Shown piece after piece: positions 11,147-21,828 of a stretch of 64,000 nt of DNA (position 1 is the first letter of the stretch; every line of letters starts with the position of its first letter). The notes beneath the pieces were generated by a model. The model was given only the letters and a program-made list of their open reading frames with translations. It ran no database searches and was not told where the DNA came from. The DNA comes from Viola odorata. Taxonomy: Eukaryota > Streptophyta > Magnoliopsida > Malpighiales > Violaceae. The stretch is from the NCBI GenBank assembly GCA_963691705.1, contig OY829540.1, positions 692,001 to 756,000 on the forward strand, read 5' to 3'. Made by a program: the position numbers and the translations under genes.

Positions 11147-12231
11147 CTGAAACAAAGATGGAAGCTTTGGTTAGCTGAAATATACTTGCAAGAGAAGTGA
11201 ACTTCCAGCACCGTATGTAATAATTATATGCATATCTGAGAAGGGACGAATGGTCTCCATGAGACATTTAACCGGGCCACATTCATTCCACATTCAGCCA
11301 GTTTCCATATCATCTCACGTGAGCTTGTGGAAGGACACATGAGCATGAGCATCAATGTCATAATTCAACACATGGAAACCACATATACTTCATAAATGTA
11401 TATACATGCATATGTTCACAATACATCAATAGTTTGTTTATATTTATACCACCTGTTATATTAATTAAGTACATATGCATGGCTTCTTTTCATCTCTTAA
11501 TCAGTATTTGACACTTAGTACCCCTTTGGGGTTATGGTTTGGTTTAAAGAAGTGCTTTTCAAACCCAAAAGTTCAAGGTTTGGTGTTTGGTAAACCACTT
11601 TTCCAATAGAGCTTCTCAAAAGCTCTATGGTTTCCTTAGCATTTACCCTCTAAAAGCCACTGCTCAAAAAGAGAGCAGTGGCTAGAAGTGCGTCCACGCC
11701 TAACACGGGAAGCTGGCTTTTGTAATTTTTGGACAAAAATATCCCCTGGTTTTTTTCTTAATTACAAATAAACCAGGTATAAAAGATTAAAAAAAAAATC
11801 GCTCTCTCACTCTCTCTCGCTCTCTCGTTCTATCAGTCTCTCGTTAGGGTTTCTTTGAATCTGTTCCAATCCTCTCTGCGTCGGCGAAATCTTGCTCAGG
11901 ATTTCAGTATTATACTTCCTCCCGCAAAATCAACGGTTCCAATCCTCTCTGCGTCGGGATTCCTCGCAATATCCACCGACGTAACTCCCCCTTCTTCATA
12001 AATCTCAGATTTTTTGTTACATTTGTTACATTTTATCTCATTCTTTTAATTGGGTTCCCGAAATTTTGAAGCTATTTTTCTATTCTCAATTGCTCACATC
12101 ACCAGCTCAATAGGGTCTGATTTTGATCCATGTCTCGTTGCTTCAATTTTCTTGTACTGAGGTTGCAAACAGGCACTAAACACTCTTTCTTTTCTATTGA
12201 TTGATGTCTTGTTTCTTCTGCTTGTGTAAAG

Positions 12232-13001
12232 ATGTGATCTTGTTCTCTTCTATGGAGGGAGGAGTGAGAAATTGGCTTCTGGGTTATTCGACCCTTTCAT
12301 TTCGCATCTCAAATTTGTTAAAGATGAGATTTCCAAAGGTGGGTACTCCATCAAACTTCGTCCTAACATTGTGGCTCCTTGGTTCACCAAAGGCACTTTT
12401 GAAAGGTAATAAATTAATTCTATGGGTTTGATTTTTGCTTCATATTTGCTCCATATATGAATAATTGACCTTTTTTTTTTACTTTTGTACTCCAGTTATC
12501 CTATCAGTGTGTGTGAATTATGATCATGATTGCATTGTTGTTGTGTCTCTCAACTAGTTCAAGTTTTAAAATCAGCTGCAATATGTACAATGGCATGTGA
12601 ATTTGTTCTTTTTTTGTTCTTCAATGCAACTCTTAAATCTAATTTTGCATTTAGTTTGATGCCAAAGTGAATTCCCAAGTCGCTATTATATAATTGGCTT
12701 GTTAGAAAAAGATTACCCTTTTTCCTGCTTTAGTTAGGCCTACGAAATTTGGAAAAGGATGAGGCCAATTGAGATTTGTTTTGTTTTTATCACCTGGGTG
12801 GAGGTGGTAAAGGGAAGGGGTGAGGAAGTCACTTGTTCTGAAAGTTTTTTCATACTTTTTTCCGCAGATTTGTGCAGTTTGCTAGCACACCAGCAGTCCT
12901 CGAGAGGGTTGTCAGTCTTGAAATGGAAATCTCACAAATTGACAGTTCGGTTCAAGAGAATGAATTGTCTGCCTCTAATGCTGCAGGCCAGCTGGATGAA
13001 G
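12232..13001 (+). pseudogene. captured exons of a COP1-interacting protein 7 (CIP7)-like gene
   Basis: Exon a (12232-12405) reads [18 protein letters not shown] then [18 protein letters not shown] to [11 protein letters not shown]. Exon b (12868-13001) reads FVQFASTPAVLERVVSLEME and ends AAGQLDE. The exon a/b splice is in phase with a proper donor (GAAAG|GTAATA) and acceptor (CCGCAG). The text matches the N-terminal region of the plant CIP7/COP1-interacting family, recognised from the [23 protein letters not shown] and FVSTPEVLERV-like motifs. The usual first exon (start Met, ALFQLTPTRTR-like) is absent, as is everything after about residue 130. Intron 1 of the original gene seems retained, so capture was from genomic DNA. 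Confidence 0.78.
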
Positions 13002-13639
13002 GTAATGATATCATTAGCAAATGTGATCACTGATTCTGGAGTTGGTTTACTTTTATTGAATGCTTATCAAACACAGTTTAAAACACTGCAATTCACTCAC
13101 TGATTTTATTTCATTCTGTCAGGAATTGATTTTCCTTACAGCTTATGCTAATTTTATCACACAAACCTGCACATTTTGCCTGTTCTTCAGAGAATTACAG
13201 CTTTCTAGGAAATTGAAATTCCTTTAGCAATAGGGATCACAAGTATATATTTTACATCTAGTTGCAAGTGAACAAATTATTTCTTTACTTGGTATTGGAT
13301 GAGTATGTACTGAATGGAATTGCCATGTGTGATATGTGCACCTAGATGAGGGTGGGTTGGGGTTGCTGGCGTTTTGACTATAAGTAAGCAATACAGGCCC
13401 TTTCCCAGTATGGATTAGAACTCTAGCCCTGAATATTGAAATGAAGTCTTTGAAGCTTTTCTTGCGTGCAGGCTTTATACTTTTGTTTATTTTCTTATCT
13501 ATGGCTTGTTCCATGTGTTTTCTCCTCCGAGCATAACTTGTTTTGTCAATGCAACCTCTACCTCTACCTATATTATTATTTTATCAAAGTTCTTCTAGAT
13601 GCCTTGCACGGTATTGATTGAGACTTTGGATGGTTTCAG

Positions 13640-14068
13640 GATATAGAGGCTAACAATAGAAAGGTCAAAGTGTATGGTAAAAAATATACTTTTTACGAGA
13701 CTAAGTGGAAGCAACTCCGGGTTGGGGATGTTATTAAGGTCTGTAAGGATGAATATTTTCCTGCTGACTTGCTTCTTCTCTCATCAAGCAACAAGGATGG
13801 AATTTGTTATGTCGAGACTTTGAATCTTGATGGGGAGACTAACTTAAAATTGAAGCATGCCTTAGAGGTGACAGCATCTTTACGTAATGAAGAATCCTTG
13901 ACGAGATTTAAAGCTACGATCAAGTTTTGGCACTTTGCAATACTGCAGTTCCTGAGCATAATAGAGAAACAGGTGAAATTTCTTATGAAGCTGAATCACC
14001 GGATGAAGCTGCCTTTGTTATTGGTGCAAGGGAGATTGGCTTTAGTTCAATCTTTTGCCACTATTTAG
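13640..14068 (+). pseudogene. captured exons of a P4-ATPase (phospholipid-transporting ATPase, ALA family)
   Basis: The segment starts after an acceptor (GGTTTCAG) with [18 protein letters not shown], then [29 protein letters not shown] and [17 protein letters not shown]. These are actuator-domain-side motifs of aminophospholipid flippases. At 13924/13925 it jumps, with a frame change, to [20 protein letters not shown] and [19 protein letters not shown], the nucleotide-binding-domain motif of the same family. The phosphorylation site (DKTGT) and transmembrane segments between these parts are missing, a loss of several hundred residues. If spliced to the CIP7-like exon b, the frame would be wrong and meet TAA after four codons. 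No flippase can be made. Confidence 0.85.
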
Positions 14069-14078
14069 ACGTAGTTGC

Positions 14079-14295
14079 CTTTCATCTGCCCAACAGCAGG
14101 CACAACTAGCTACCGAAGGAGAAAGCCAGCACGATCCTTCAACTCAAGCTCAGTCTCAAGGTGATTTCTCGGACAAAAATCCCCACTGCCTTCCTGCCCT
14201 CACCCTCCTAACGTCACATGTTTAATATGTTGTCAGGTACTGTTAAGGAAACTGCAAGTGCTGCTGTGCCTCCAGAACAAAAGCCTGAAAACGAG
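14079..14295 (+). pseudogene. third captured fragment, Gln-rich exon pair, source unknown
   Basis: Exon 14079-14160 reads [19 protein letters not shown] then PSTQAQSQ and ends at a donor (CTCAAG|GTGATT). After an acceptor (TTGTCAG), exon 14237-14295 reads GTVKETASAAVPPEQKPENE and ends at GAG|GTATGA, a good donor, or runs to a TGA two codons on. The phases agree across this intron. The Gln/Pro/Glu-rich text could be from the low-complexity part of the CIP7-like protein, but this is not certain. Confidence 0.45.
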
Positions 14296-14459
14296 GTATG
14301 AGAAGTTATGAGATGGACAATGGAGTGGAAGAACAACCATTAGTATCCAATTTTGAGGAGCCTCAAAAGGGGTGTTCAAGTCAAGAAATATCATGAGAGG
14401 GTTGCATTATTTTGTTGCTCTAGTCTACAAGTGCAAATTGGTCCTGTGTGTGTCAAACA

Positions 14460-15744
14460 ACTTCGAATTTTAATATAAATTTAGGTATTTTTGCCTTTAA
14501 AGCTATCATATATCATGAGAGGGTTGCATTATTTTGTTGCTCTAGTCAAACATATATATAGATATAATTTTTTGAAATTATTCTATTAATTATAAGTTGT
14601 CATTATATTTTTAGTTAATTAATCATGTATTTTATTTTAATAGAATTAAAGCAAAGTAAACAGTTTTATTTAGGTACACATTTATATTTTCTTAATTAAT
14701 AAATCAATATCAACGGAAATCAAATCAAGATGGCATGCATTTAGGTACTTGGACTAATTCCTTTTTGTAAACTATTTATACTTGTATTATTTAATAAATA
14801 ATTCTTTACATTTTCTTTAGGTTACTATTAATTTGTTTATTAATTAAAATATTTATAAGTTGACGATTTATGATACAAAATGTAACAAACTCACTAAAAA
14901 AATGTGATTATTCATCAAGTTTTTTATTTATTATATGTGTCATTACATATTTCAACAATATTGTACATTTCGATAAATCTATAATAGAAATACCAATTAT
15001 ATAATTTAATGTAAGATTAGATATCAATTAGTTAGTGACAATACCAAAATAAAAAATAAGATCCTAATATTTTAAATATTTAGTAGAGTATTTTAATAAT
15101 TGAACCATATGGTAAATATTGTAATGTTACTTACCAACTTTTATGTTTATTTGAATAATATGATAGAGTCAAAGTAAAAATTCATGTTACATTAATTTCT
15201 TAAAAAATTAAAAAAAGATTATTGATGTATTCACGTAAAAAAAGTAACTCAATTTTAAAATTTTAACGATAAATAGATAATTGTGATTTTATATATGTAA
15301 AATTTTAAAATAGTGCTCAATATTTAACTTTATTTAATAAAATTTTAATTATTTGTTTAAAGAAATAGATTGATTTAAATAATTTATATATATACTAAAA
15401 TAAATTAATTTTAATGCTTGAAATAAATTGTCCTTTATAGTTAAAAGGTTAAAATTGCAGCTTTTAGAAAATTATACTTCAATTATTTGTTTAGAAACAA
15501 AGATTGAATTAAATAATGTAAATAAATAACACTAAAAATGACTGATGTCCTTTATAGTCATTTTACACTCAAACCATAGTTCTAAAAGCAGTGTTTACCA
15601 AACACCAAAAACAACTTCTCGTTTCCCACAGCACTTTTAAGAAATGTTTACCAAACAGCACACTGCTTTGCGCAAAAGTGCTTTTCCTACAGCACTTTTA
15701 CTCACAGCACTTTTCGGACCAGAACCGGAACGCCAAACAGACCC
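14460..15744. other. AT-rich non-coding right arm of the Pack element
   Basis: Very AT-rich, without open frames of note. The last 200 bp hold several AGCACTTTT / AAAAGTGCT repeats and the terminal inverted repeat. It resembles the subterminal zone of the 1500-6647 element. Confidence 0.6.
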
Positions 15745-15747
15745 TTA

Positions 15748-17767
15748 ATAGTTTATATGCAGCAGCTTGGTACCGGATTACAATGAAAAAGCTTTTCTTC
15801 TCTATACTCCTTGCGCAGGCAATAACAATATCATCAATGCATTTACTCATAACACTGTATAATCTAGAAACTAGCAATAAAATAAAATAAAAAGAACATC
15901 ACTCTAGATAAAATTTCTTTCTAAAAAACAGTTGCATAGCATAGTGAAAGTAAACTTAAAAGCATTTCTTTGTGAAGATTTATAATTGCATTCAAATCTC
16001 AATTATATTACCCATATAATGCCCTCGCCAAAAGAACTGTCTGCGTACCATGGCTACCACTCCAAAATTCTTTATGAAAATAACCATTTTTCAAAAAGCA
16101 TTTCGAACAAGCATAAGAGCTGTCACTACTAAACTTTAATCTAATATAGACCGATGATCTTGAAGAAAAAGAAACACCACAGAGCTAAATGCCTAGTGGT
16201 TAAAGGAAATACTCTTTAAGCCAATACTGACATTAACTCAAGCAATGCACATTGTTTCACAAGTGAAACACAAATTTCCACACTTTGGTTCAAGAAAAGC
16301 AGGAAAGAAGGACAAAGAAAAATGGCCATATGCCAATAAAACACTGGCCGATTACAAACAACTACTCTAGCCAGTGCTAATGAAATCACTGGCACTTTAC
16401 AAATTGGTTTCAAGACAAGGACAACATTTCAAGCAAACTGACAGCAAATTGGCAGCAAAATGGCAGCAAATTGGTTTCAAGACCAGGACAGATATGAGTA
16501 AAACTTCATTCCTATTAATCAAAACTTCATTCCTAAAAATTCAAACGCATAGCACAGCATTTCCAAACCAAAAGGATCTAATTTCAGCCTAAAATTGATT
16601 CCCGTTGATGAAAAAAATGGGACGACCCACAAGCAGAAGTTAAAGAAAGGTAAAAAGAGTCTTAAATCTAGAGTACTCAAAAAGTCTTAAATCTTCATTG
16701 ATTTCAAATATCCTCCAACTCCGATCCAGTACTGCTACTCTGTACATTCTTTACCAAAAACAAAAAAGGGAAAGAAAGGTAGAAAGATATTGCTTGCACG
16801 ACTTGCGCAAACTTTATCACGTTTTTTTTTATACCTTGCTTGCTAGGATTATTTAAGTTACTGATATAATACTAATAAATTGGGTTAATTAATACCATAA
16901 GATATCTCATCACTAGCACTGTCACTGTCTTCAATTGTTACTCAAATGGAGTTCATTATGTCATTTAGATCTCAAATACAAACCCCGTAATATACTACTC
17001 CATATTTAACAAGGTACAATGTGTCTGTATTTCAAAGTAAAGTAAAGGCCAAAAGCATGTGATCTGCACGGGCACACATGTTAAAAGCCTTGAATTGAAT
17101 TCAGTGTTCTGTTTGTGACATCGGCAGTATCATGGCATAAGCATTGCTTGTGGTTGTGGGTGGGTTAATCCTATATAGGATCCTTTTTTCTCACCAAAAT
17201 CTAGGATAACCTGCTCATTTTCTTTCCTCCTCTTCCTTTTTCTGGAATTCCTCTCTAATTTTGTGGGTAAAAGCAAACACATCTGTGATCATGAATACAC
17301 CCACCACAAAATTCCACTTTAACCCAACAAGCCTTTCTTATTTATAAACTGTTCAATACCAATACATGAATGCAATAATGTTACTGCACCCACAATACAC
17401 TACAGCAGAGGAGAAAGTTGTACAAAAACTACAAATGACACATGTTGCTCTCTAAGAATGGGACAATTCCTAAAATTCAAGACTAATATGTGCTCATCAT
17501 TCCTATACAACACTACTACTACATTGTGGGTCTTCAGTAAGACAGAATCATCATTGTTAAAACAAAGTCTCTACCAACCACAAGTTATAACTTAGAGGCA
17601 ATAAGGTTAAGAGGACCAGAACAAATCACTTGCTTACATGAAGATTAGTCGGCACAGCTAAGTCATACTCTCAAAAATTGTTGTTCAGGAGAGCAACGAT
17701 TACCAGCCAAATTCAAACCCTATAGCACATCAATTAGAAATTAGAAGGTAAGAAGAAATAAACCTGG
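15748..17767. other. no gene recognised
   Basis: Ordinary-composition DNA between the Pack element and the TC-rich leader. Open frames are short and have no recognised domain or convincing splice structure. It may be the inner body of the 9800-18420 element or old host sequence. Confidence 0.45.
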
Positions 17768-18060
17768 TCAGCAATGACGGACCAGAGAAGGATAGTGTCC
17801 GGCGGCGGCGAAGAGAAGAACAGAAAACGGTGGTGATGGTGGGAGAAGGTTCTGGCCGAGGGAGATTGGCGATTGGCGACGGTGGTTATTTTGGGCAGAA
17901 GGGGAGAGTGAGATTGAGAGAGCGAACAGACGACGGTGGTGGTGAGTCTGGTGGAAGAGACGGTGGCGATGAGAAGGGAAGGGAGTGACTGTGAGAGGCT
18001 GAGTGAGAAGTGAGAGCGTCGAGAGAGGAGAGAGTGAGGATTTAGGGTTGGGAGTGACGC
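17768..18060 (-). other. TC-rich 5'-leader-like segment near element end
   Basis: On the minus strand this is strongly CT-rich (TCTCTC, CACCACCGTC) and GC-richer than its surroundings, like a plant 5' untranslated leader. It may be a captured promoter/leader or part of the element's own transcription unit. Similar segments lie near one end of two other elements here (6200-6420 and 11795-11990). Confidence 0.4.
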
Positions 18061-18420
18061 GAAGAGGCAGAGATGAGGGTAGAGTTGGTATTATGAAAGT
18101 TTCATTTAATTTTGCAAATGGAGAACCGAGTTTTGCAAATGGAGAGGTCCCTTTGATAAATTTTGAAAACAGCCCTTTGATAAATTTTGAAAACAGGTTT
18201 GGGGTGTTTTCAAAACTTACACATGAGTTTTCATTCCGAAAATTTTCATTTTCATTCTGAAATGAAAACAACGCGAGGTAAACACGTTTTCGAAAAAAAA
18301 TAATCCAGTTTTCAAAAAACTGGGGAATTTTCTGCAAAATTCCCTGAAGTTCCATTTGCAAAATGTTGCTGTGAAACAGATTTTGGAAAATTTTCAAAAA
18401 TTTTCCAAATTTTTTTTTTC

Positions 18421-18786
18421 TCCTAAATGGTTTGTGCTTTTGAATTTAGACATAAATATATTTAGAATATTTATATTTGATTTTTAACAAACTTAAAATA
18501 GGCTACTATTTAATTTATAATTTTTTTTTCAAAAACATATTAGCATTGTTTTTTAATTAAAATAAAATTGATTTAACAAAAGTAGTAGCTTTTGTTTTTC
18601 AAAAAAATAAGAAATAGTTGTTAGGTGAATACGATTTCGAGTTTTCTAAGGCTGAAAAATGCATTTTGCAAAACAGAAAACGTACTGTAGCAGTGAAACA
18701 GAATTGAAAATATTGCAAAATTTTCTGTTGTTTTGGAAAAACTGAAAATTTTACAAAACAGAAAATTTTCATTAGTAAACGCAACC
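18421..18786. mobile_element. right end of a Harbinger-family element, followed by TAA
   Basis: Reading inwards from 18786 on the minus strand gives GGTTGCGTTTACTAATG then AAAATTTTCTG repeats, and TAA follows at 18787-18789. The segment 18421-18660 matches 20100-20310 of the neighbouring element (TTTGATTTTTAACAAA, AATAGGCTACTATTTAA). It may be the detached right part of the element whose left end is at 6924. Confidence 0.5.
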
Positions 18787-18796
18787 TAAGCTTTAA

Positions 18797-20389
18797 AGGG
18801 ATGTTTACGAACGGAGAATTTTCTGAAAATTCTCCAAATTTTTAGAAAACTAGAGATATTTCTGAAAATATATTTTCGTAATAGTTTTTTCCAAAATGGA
18901 AAATTCTCGAAAAAATCTCCAACTTTCCAAAATTTTTAAATTAACACTGAAAATTAGAAAGCCCAAAATGGAATTTTCTAAATTTTTCAAAACCATTTTT
19001 CCAATTTTTTTTTTACTTTCTTGCCTAAACCGTTTCTACTCCATAAATCAAGCAACAAGATCTCTTTCTCAATTTCAATCATCAAACCCCAGATATCAAC
19101 ACATGTTTTACTTGAATCTCATCATGCATGCATCGTATCTTTCCTACAATTCAAGTTTCATTCATGATATTTTACAACACGATTACATTTACAACTCAAT
19201 CAATTCACCAAGGTAGGAAGATAAGAGATGGAAGATCCAAAATTAAAGAGAATTAAAGCTTAAACTAAATGTAAGAGTTGAATTGCACCTCTCCGTTTAT
19301 TCCTCCTTTCAAATTTCGGGCAAGCTTAGAACATTGTTCTCAACAATAATTATGCCAAAACTCATAAGTTTAATCAACTATATCATCTGAATTTGGCTAA
19401 CCCGAAAGTCATATATATATATATATATGAAAGTCATAATCTAAGTTTTGGGATATATATATGATTGATATTACATTTATCATCTTGGTGGAACTGAAAT
19501 TATGTAAAGCCTTTACGGAAATTATACCATCCATTACAACCCCTTCGAACATATATCAACACACATTCAATCGGGTATTGAACATATATATAATTATTTT
19601 TTCTTTGGCAACGAGCATTTCACACTACGCGTATTAAGCATTTCGCATATATTCCACATAAAATTACCTTGCTTTAATCATCTCCTTGATTTACCTTTGT
19701 CCAAGGGACATTTTTATGCATCACATATCGATGCATTTGTCGCAATGAAACAAATGATGATCATTCTCAAACTTAAATAATAAGCATGGCTCCTTTCGAA
19801 CCAATGTGAAATACAACCTCTTATTTTCAGTCAATGGTAATTATTCTCAGACTTAAGTAATAAACATAATACCCTTCGAAACAAGTAGATATGTCTCAAC
19901 AACAATAAATGAATGCTATTAGAGAAGATATTGCAAATCAATTATGAACTAATTATAATATTGTTAGAATATAAAGAAATAATAAGTTAAATTAAGTCTG
20001 TTTTTAATGTTCATATTTGTAGTATTCATGTAATGGACAAATAATTTAAGATTATTTTATATGTATTTTATTTTCATGAACGAAATTATTATATTTATAT
20101 TTGATTTTTAACATAAATAGAATAAATATATTTATATTTGATTTTTAACAAAATTAAAATGGGCTACCGTTTAACTTATTAATCTTTTCAAAAAGAAATA
20201 AATTATAACATGATTTTTTAATTAAAATCAAATTGATTAAATAAAATTAGTTGTTTTCATTTTTCAAAAAAAAAATTATTATTAAGTGATCACAATTTCG
20301 AATTTTCTAAAATTGAAAATTTTCACATTTAATACAAAATAAACCCCAAATCAAATTTTCAAATATTTTCTAAAATCAGAAACAGGGCC
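18797..20389. mobile_element. Harbinger-family deletion derivative with transposase tail
   Basis: TAA flanks at 18794-18796 and 20390-20392. Left end AGGGATGTTTACGAACGG; right end (reverse complement) GGCCCTGTTTCTGATTTT. At 19890-20110 it keeps a decayed copy of the end of the transposase gene and 3' tail seen at 9177-9400 (TATGTCTCAACAACAATAAA against TATGTCCCAACAACAACTAA). The rest of the transposase is lost. A longer shared flank, TAAGCTTT, at 18787-18794 and 20390-20397, leaves the exact left boundary open. Confidence 0.6.
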
Positions 20390-20397
20390 TAAGCTTT

Positions 20398-21828
20398 GCC
20401 ATTCTCTCGATTCGATAGCCATTATATGTAAGCAGAGCACGCGAAGTCGCATATACAATCGATCACAAAATATTAAAGACCCAAGATAATAATCTCACCT
20501 CAAGAACATATTCATCGATCGGTATGCTTCTCTTATCTTTATTTATCCCTTCTTATCTGTTTCCAAGTTTTGCTGACTCTTCTGATTTTCTTGCTGATTA
20601 ACTTCCTTTCGTGCAATCTTTCTTTCCAGATCGATATTACGTTTTTTCTTCCCCTTTTCCCTTCTTGTTAAGTTGTAGAAATTGCAAGGTAGGGACTCGA
20701 AGGATACCTATCACCTTCTTCATTGGTACCTTCTAGTTCTAATTGAGTTTGATTGCATGCTGATTTTGTTGTTGTTTTGAATTGTATTCCTTCTAATTTG
20801 CCAACCATGGGGCTAGGAATCACATTCGTATCTTCGTTGGTGCCCACCTTATGTGTCTCCTTATATGTACGTGAATTGGTGAATTACACGGCATTTTGGA
20901 CGCCTTTTGTCAGTGTTCTTTGTGATGAGTCTTGTATTAGTTTGATCCCTATAGGTTCATTCACCTTCTCAGCACATATAGGGGAAGCCTTCAATTTAGT
21001 ACCCTCCCCCTTTTTTTTTTCATTTTAACTTAAGCTTCCTGGTTTGTGGAATCAATTGAAAGAATTCTGTTTAATTAAAGCGAAGGGCAATCAGCTGTTT
21101 AATACACATGTGGAGATTGATTTCCATGTGACCTTTTGTTATTCAGGTCAATTAGCTGTGGTTAACAATGAGAATCAATTTCTATGTATCAATATATTAT
21201 TAGGACCCTATGCTAGGTTTTATCCTCTGGGTGTATTCGATATTCTCTCTTCTGCATTTGCATAACTATAGGATATTGATGGAAGATATATTGTTGAAAT
21301 TTCTGGACTTGTCAGAATATTGATTGCTTATGTTTATTATAAGATAGGTTGGATGTACGTTTTTTTCTTTCTTGTTAGGAGATTGGAATTCCTTTAGGAT
21401 TCCACCTTAGGAATCCTTCCACGTGTATTTGTGGTGGCCTTTCAATAATATCTCACATGTATTTTGCATTTCTAACAAGGAATTTTGTTACCACTGCTTT
21501 GTATAGAGCAAAGAATTCCTTGTTCAGACAGTTTTCCAAGCGTGAGCAAGGAGATTAGAGCATAATTTGTTCAACTAGTTGAGCTTGTCTTCTCCGAGTA
21601 ATGGGAATAGGCATATGGATTCTCCTAGACACTTGCTGGGCAATTCCCTTTTGTGCTTATAACATTTTAGTATGCAGAATGGATTCTTGCAACCTCTTTC
21701 TTTATTATTTTTTTTCCAAGTGTGATGGCATTCTGTTTTTTCCCTTCCATGTGATGATTTTTGCTGGCCTAATGGGGGTAAAATTATTGGTTTTAATTTC
21801 TGCAGAGTTGACTTCAAGTTGAGTAGAA
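20398..21828 (+). promoter_or_regulatory. promoter, 5' leader and leader intron of the XYPPX protein gene
   Basis: A leader exon seems to run from about 20435 to 20520 (ending ATTCATCGATCG), followed by a GTATGC donor. An acceptor TTTCTGCAG lies at about 21805, giving a leader intron of about 1.28 kb just before the ATG at 21829. Long leader introns are common in highly expressed plant genes. The open frames inside this intron look spurious. Exact transcript ends are inferred. Confidence 0.5.

Larger units (their letters stand above)
11518..15744. mobile_element. Pack-type PIF/Harbinger element carrying host gene exons
   Basis: The target duplication TTA is at 11515-11517 and 15745-15747. 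Left end GTACCCCTTTGGGGTT; right end (reverse complement) GGGTCTGTTTGGCGTTCCGG. The right terminus matches the 1500-6647 element over TTTGGCGTTCCGGTTCT, and the AAAATGACTATAAAGGACA subterminal motif occurs in both (about 1679 on plus; about 15537-15555 on minus). There is no transposase. Instead it holds exons of a CIP7-like gene (12232-13001), a P4-ATPase (13640-14045) and a third, Gln-rich exon pair (14079-14295), all on the plus strand. A CT-rich 5'-leader-like segment (11795-11990) precedes them. This is gene capture by a non-autonomous element, possibly mobilised by relatives of the 1500-6647 element. Confidence 0.8.
9800..18420. mobile_element. large inverted-repeat DNA element, boundaries approximate
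   Basis: The left zone, 9800 to about 10035, starts GGGCCCGTTTACCTGGGAG and holds AACGTGTTTACTTCGCGCG and GTTTTCATT. The right zone, about 18230-18420, read on the minus strand, holds ACTGG, then AACGTGTTTACCTCGCG and GTTTTCATTTCAGAATG in the same order. This supports one element with long, degenerate inverted ends. No clean target duplication was found. A TC-rich leader-like stretch (minus strand, 18060-17768) lies just inside the right end. No transposase is seen. The Pack-PIF element 11518-15744 is nested within it. The family is unsure, either Harbinger-like or Mutator-like. Confidence 0.4.

Noticed and set aside
13224..13514. 96-codon minus-strand frame inside the Pack element
   Set aside because: It lies in an intron between captured exons; no domain or splice support.
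12232..14068. Interpretation as a functional CIP7/flippase fusion gene
   Set aside because: The splice from the CIP7-like exon into the ATPase exon is out of frame and meets a stop after four codons; the ATPase lacks its phosphorylation site and membrane segments.
17768..18397. 209-codon minus-strand frame with Ser/Leu/Pro-rich text
   Set aside because: Composition follows the TC-rich leader and A/T-rich element end; no domain and no splice support.
19410..19432. TA microsatellite as a matrix attachment or origin signal
   Set aside because: A plain (TA)n run of about 20 bp with no other supporting sequence.
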